NCBI GenBank assembly: GCA_027886925.1
Contig: JAPCJN010000048.1
Coordinates: 5,603 to 13,377, forward strand
Direction: 5' to 3'
Length of the DNA: 7,775 nt
From: Nitrososphaerota archaeon
GTDB lineage: Archaea; Thermoproteota; Nitrososphaeria; Nitrososphaerales; UBA183
The stretch's first letter is position 1. Every line of letters begins with the position of its first letter. Shown here piece after piece: positions 5,271 through 7,775 of the stretch. The position numbers and the translations under genes were made by a program. The notes beneath the pieces were generated by a model. That model saw only the letters and a list, made by a program, of their open reading frames with translations. It did not search any database and was not told the origin of the DNA.

Positions 5271-6236
5271 ATGGAGAAATTGGACAAACTCGATTTTGCC
5301 CTCCTCAGGGAGATCCTTGGTGCCGGAAAGTCCAATCTTCCTATCGAAGGCCCACGCAAATCGTGCGGAGTCTTGGCAAGAAAACTCGCCGTCGATGAGA
5401 ACACCGTGCGCAGGAGGATGAGAAGGTTTCAGGATTCCGGGTTTGTGACGAGGTGGACGCTCAAAGTGAATCCTCAGTTGCTCGGCCTGAATGAGGCCCA
5501 GATGTGGGTAGACTTTGATGATAAGGCCGTATCGAAGAAGAGCGTCATGGAGAAGGTGGCGCTGGTACAGGGAGTCGTAAAACTCAAGGAATTTCTAGGA
5601 CCGTCCTTTTCTGCGATCATGCTATACGAGCGCGCCGATGAATTGACGAGGACAATCGAACTAATTTCTAAGATTGCTGGATCGTCCAAAGATGTACTCC
5701 TGACCATCAGTTCCTATCCGAAATGCCCCATCGCTCTATCTCCCACCGATGTGAGAATCATTCAGGCCCTACAAGAAAACCCATGGATGCGATATAATGA
5801 ACTCTCAAAGTCGCTGAAGATTTCAGCTCGGACCATCAGGAGACATTTCAGGAGGCTCGTAGAGAATCATGCTGTCTTTACCCAACCCATGATCGACGCA
5901 ACTGTCCTGGAGGGGACTCTGATGGCGAACCTGCTTGTATTCTACGATGGATCAGACGAGCAGGCAAGAATCAATGAGAGAATAATCCTCAGGATCGGAG
6001 ACGGGCTGCTGCTCCCCGAGTTGCACAGAGAGCACAGTTTCTTTTGCTTCGCGGCGAAAAGCGTAAGCGAAATCGAGGAAATGTCGGAGTTTCTGAGGTC
6101 GATGAGAGGAGTGAAGAGTCATCGAATCAAACTTGTCTGTAGCATAGTAAACACCGGACTCTACTCTCCAGCGACTCGAAGGCGAGATTCGTCGATATTC
6201 ATTCCATTACAGACAAGCTCCGGCAGGGCAAGGTAG
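5271..6236 (+). CDS. Double winged-helix Lrp/AsnC-like transcriptional regulator
   Basis: The 321-residue product is two Lrp/AsnC-like halves joined in tandem. Half 1 has a winged HTH at about residues 4-62 (LDKLDFALLREIL; LARKLAVDENTVRRRMRRFQDSGFV), with an unusual 10-residue insert between the first two helices, then an alpha/beta region at about 68-150 (WVDFDD, VVKLKEFLG, AIMLYE). Half 2 has a winged HTH at about 157-206 (LSPTDVRIIQALQ; LSKSLKISARTIRRHFRRLVENHAVF) and a second alpha/beta region at about 213-295 (LMANLLVFYDG, IKLVCSIVN). Canonical Lrp has one such half (about 150 residues), so this is a duplicated or fused form that I know from uncharacterised archaeal proteins. The two HTHs could bind a site as one chain. 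The start is ATG 5271, about 24 nt after a TATA-like box. It diverges from the monooxygenase, its likely target. Arginine codons are AGG/AGA in 22 of 30 cases. Confidence 0.85.
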   Translation: MEKLDKLDFALLREILGAGKSNLPIEGPRKSCGVLARKLAVDENTVRRRMRRFQDSGFVTRWTLKVNPQLLGLNEAQMWVDFDDKAVSKKSVMEKVALVQGVVKLKEFLGPSFSAIMLYERADELTRTIELISKIAGSSKDVLLTISSYPKCPIALSPTDVRIIQALQENPWMRYNELSKSLKISARTIRRHFRRLVENHAVFTQPMIDATVLEGTLMANLLVFYDGSDEQARINERIILRIGDGLLLPELHREHSFFCFAAKSVSEIEEMSEFLRSMRGVKSHRIKLVCSIVNTGLYSPATRRRDSSIFIPLQTSSGRAR

Positions 6237-6326
6237 CTAAAGCCGCATAGGCTCAGCATCTCGGTGAGAGATTAGGCCGTCCGCGTCATGCAACCTTTGC
6301 ATCGCTCTACAGTAACTCGAAGCTTG

Positions 6327-6546
6327 TGTCGCTGCTTGCATGGCCCTCTAGGGATGAAACCAGTTGGCTTTGGGTGCCAACATTATGAGCACGCATCTAG
6401 CATCTTTTGGCAAACGGCGCGAGAAATGCGCTTGGATTGAACGCGGGCCCGGCGCCTCTCTGCCGCTGTCTGCCAGACCGTGGAGCAGGGCTATAGGCAT
6501 ACGTGCAGATTGCTGGAGTCCCGTGATAGAACCCGGGTGGCTATGA
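6327..6546 (+). pseudogene. Possible relic of a TnpB (IS200/IS605) C-terminus
   Basis: TnpB proteins end in a zinc ribbon (CxxC) followed by RDxNAS and then a short variable tail. Here fragments in that order occur in three frames: TGT CGC TGC near 6327-6335 (CRC), AGG GAT GAA at 6350-6358 (RDE), AGT TGG at 6362-6367 (SW), then LALGANIM from 6364. A tail of about 55 residues follows, ending SPVIEPGWL. Restoring RDENASWNLALGANIM needs several small deletions, so the gene would be dead and only its end is present. The tail region could include a former transposon right end; CCCG and CGGG near 6517-6537 may form a small hairpin. I rely on motif order alone, and a chance match is a real possibility. 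Confidence 0.3.
6363..6381. repeat. Perfect 6-bp hairpin GTTGGC/GCCAAC
   Basis: GTTGGC (6363-6368) and GCCAAC (6376-6381) are exact reverse complements around a 7-nt loop (TTTGGGT). It sits inside the suspected TnpB relic and may be incidental. Confidence 0.3.
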
Positions 6547-6559
6547 AAAAAGTAAGGGT

Positions 6560-6586
6560 GGTAGCCAGCGTTCCTTGCTAGCTACC
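6560..6586. repeat. 10-bp inverted repeat with one mismatch upstream of MFS gene
   Basis: GGTAGCCAGC (6560-6569) and GCTAGCTACC (6577-6586) pair except for one C-A mismatch, with the 7-nt loop GTTCCTT. It lies about 110-130 nt before the MFS start. It could be an operator, an RNA hairpin ending upstream transcription, or a transposon end linked to the nearby relic. No T run follows it on either strand. Confidence 0.45.
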
Positions 6587-6684
6587 GTCTGCGTGACATG
6601 CGACGGTCGGGTTCGTTGGGTTCCCTTGCAGGTCGTTGTTTGTGGTGTGGTCGGTCCCGCACTGCCAGACTCCGTTGACATCCC

Positions 6685-6698
6685 GGAGGACCGTGTTG
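6685..6698 (+). promoter_or_regulatory. Shine-Dalgarno GGAGG with TTG start in a different frame
   Basis: GGAGG (6685-6689) stands 6 nt before TTG 6696, an ideal arrangement. That TTG opens a 28-codon frame ending at TAG 6780, which is not the MFS frame. This may be the original MFS start, separated from the body of the gene by an indel near 6735-6740. Confidence 0.35.
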
Positions 6699-6712
6699 GA
6701 ATCGAGCGTCGT

Positions 6713-7775
6713 GTGGGTCAGTATTGGGTCAATGGTGCCAGGCGATTCGGCGCCGCGATCAGGGTCTTCCTGCCGAGCGTAGGCTCCATCCTTATCACGG
6801 AGACCTTCATCGGGATATTTCTTGCCATCGTTGCCAGCAACGTCCTCTCGAACCTCGCGTTGACGCGATATGAGGGCCGATTGGGACCCAAGTTCTTCCT
6901 CCTTCTCTTCAGCGGCCTTATGGTCGCTTCAGGACTGCTTCTCGCCCTAACTGCGAGCACATTGCTCCTGCTCCTCGCATTCCTCATCGGAAACATCAGC
7001 ACCACAGGGACCGAGGCAGGCCCCTTCCAGTCGATTGAGACTGGGGTTCTTCCGAGGGCGCACGCCATGGGAGGGATCAACAGAGTATTCGGATACTACA
7101 ACGTCTTGGGCTATGGGGCGGCCTCACTCGGCGCGTTGGCCGCTTCGATTCCTGGCTACGCCAACGACGCCTTGACAATCTTCCGCCTCCTCTACCTTAC
7201 GTATGCATTCGTGGGAGCGCTTCTCTTCGTGCTCTACCTTGGGCTGGGAGACCTCGAAGGAGCGAAGACCGGCCCCGCGAGGGAGGCCGACCAACCTTCA
7301 CCGAAGGTCGACGAGGACATGGAGCGAATCTCCTTGTTCTATTCTGTGGATTCATTCGGAGGAAGCTTCGTTTCTAGTCACTCCTCACGTATTGGTTCCT
7401 TAGTCTACAAGGTATCTCTTGTGGACCTTGGGGTCATCTTCTTCGTCGTGAATTTGGTCACGACTCTCTCGATATTTGGAGCAGCTCTGATTGCCGAGCG
7501 AGTCGGCAACTTGAAGACTATGGTGGTCACTCATCTCGTCTCGAGCGTCTTCCTCAGCGTCATCCCTTTCGCCGGCTCTCTTACATTGGCGCTCTTGTTC
7601 CTATTCCTCAGGCAGAGCGTCTCCCAAATGGATGTACCGACGAGACAGGCATTCATGGCGGAGGTCTTCAACGCTCAAGATCTTGTAAGAGCGAATTCTA
7701 CGACGAACACTTTCAGGAGCATAGGAGGCCTGTTTGGTGGGCCTATCAGTGGGGTTCTTTACGCAACAGGACTCT
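6713..7775 (+). CDS. MFS transporter, incomplete at right edge, probably indel-damaged
   Basis: One frame is open from 6530 to the window end; I place the start tentatively at GTG 6713, giving 354 codons. The protein is highly hydrophobic with a Major Facilitator pattern: helices at about residues 23-50 (VGSILITETFIGIFLAIVASN), a short basic loop (TRYEGRLGPK), paired helices FFLLLFSGLMVASGLLLALTAS and LLLLLAFLIGNIS, then GTEAGPFQSIE, a motif I recall from a family of uncharacterised MFS carriers. After helices 5-6 comes a charged loop (about 184-205), then SVDSFGGSF and helices of the second half, with QMDVPTRQAFMAEV. Substrate is unknown; these are inner-membrane secondary carriers. Between 7376 and 7399 another frame reads SLLTYWF, the expected family sequence, implying two compensating indels. 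The annotated start has no ribosome site. Arginine codons are AGR in about 9 of 15 cases. Confidence 0.8.
   Translation, partial: MGQYWVNGARRFGAAIRVFLPSVGSILITETFIGIFLAIVASNVLSNLALTRYEGRLGPKFFLLLFSGLMVASGLLLALTASTLLLLLAFLIGNISTTGTEAGPFQSIETGVLPRAHAMGGINRVFGYYNVLGYGAASLGALAASIPGYANDALTIFRLLYLTYAFVGALLFVLYLGLGDLEGAKTGPAREADQPSPKVDEDMERISLFYSVDSFGGSFVSSHSSRIGSLVYKVSLVDLGVIFFVVNLVTTLSIFGAALIAERVGNLKTMVVTHLVSSVFLSVIPFAGSLTLALLFLFLRQSVSQMDVPTRQAFMAEVFNAQDLVRANSTTNTFRSIGGLFGGPISGVLYATGL

Larger units (their letters stand above)
6237..6712. other. Intergenic stretch, probably degenerate, no intact gene
   Basis: These 476 bases hold no intact gene that I can support. A 60-codon frame (TTG 6364 to TAG after 6546) exists, but its N-terminal part fits a broken transposon gene better. 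Two hairpins are visible (6363-6381 and 6560-6586), and a GGAGG at 6685-6689 precedes the MFS gene. No tRNA arms or snoRNA boxes were seen. Confidence 0.5.

Noticed and set aside
6240..6550. Possible tRNA or RNase P RNA in the intergenic stretch
   Set aside because: No T-arm GTTCRANYC, no cloverleaf pairing and no conserved RNase P elements were found by eye.
6718..7080. Minus-strand 120-codon open frame
   Set aside because: It is antisense to the MFS transporter, whose hydrophobic helices and GTEAGPFQSIE motif define the coding strand.

Overview
The window looks archaeal, most likely a soil or sediment archaeon of moderately high GC, though this is an inference. Four things support it: a regulator with two Lrp-like winged helices of a kind known mainly from uncultivated Thaumarchaeota/Thermoplasmata-type genomes; BRE/TATA-like boxes about 25 nt upstream of two starts (near-leaderless promoters); AGG/AGA as the main arginine codons in the right-hand genes; and an MFS transporter carrying a conserved GTEAGPFQSIE motif. 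No rRNA, tRNA or other taxonomic anchor is present.

Layout, left to right. (1) 1-132, minus: N-terminus of an exported or membrane-anchored protein, cut by the window edge. (2) 334-648, plus: a small basic protein with a possible winged-helix motif, overlapping the end of the next gene tail to tail. (3) 611-3539, minus: a two-gene operon. The upstream gene encodes a 327-residue fibre-like protein with ten-residue GVxGxS repeats and a conserved C-terminal domain. The downstream gene, 16 nt later, encodes a 642-residue protein of no recognised family, rich in aromatic residues and glycine, with one strongly hydrophobic segment. (4) 3540-3881: intergenic region with the operon promoter, two hairpins and a direct repeat. 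(5) 3882-5009, minus: a class A FAD monooxygenase. (6) 5010-5270: divergent promoter region. (7) 5271-6236, plus: the double-wHTH regulator. (8) 6237-6712: probably degenerate DNA, with a possible relic of a TnpB C-terminus. (9) about 6713 to the right edge, plus: an MFS transporter, incomplete at the edge and apparently carrying small compensating indels.

The divergent regulator/monooxygenase pair suggests a locally controlled oxidation module. The MFS gene may or may not belong to it, because relic-like DNA lies between them. By hand count, arginine codons differ sharply across about position 5.1 kb: AGR is 3 of 19 in the 642-residue gene, 4 of 13 in the fibre gene and 6 of 37 in the monooxygenase, but 22 of 30 in the regulator. 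The left two thirds therefore look like acquired DNA beside host-like genes. The strongest candidate for something undescribed is the fibre/642-residue pair, which may be a surface-binding protein plus a membrane-active partner; that function is speculation.
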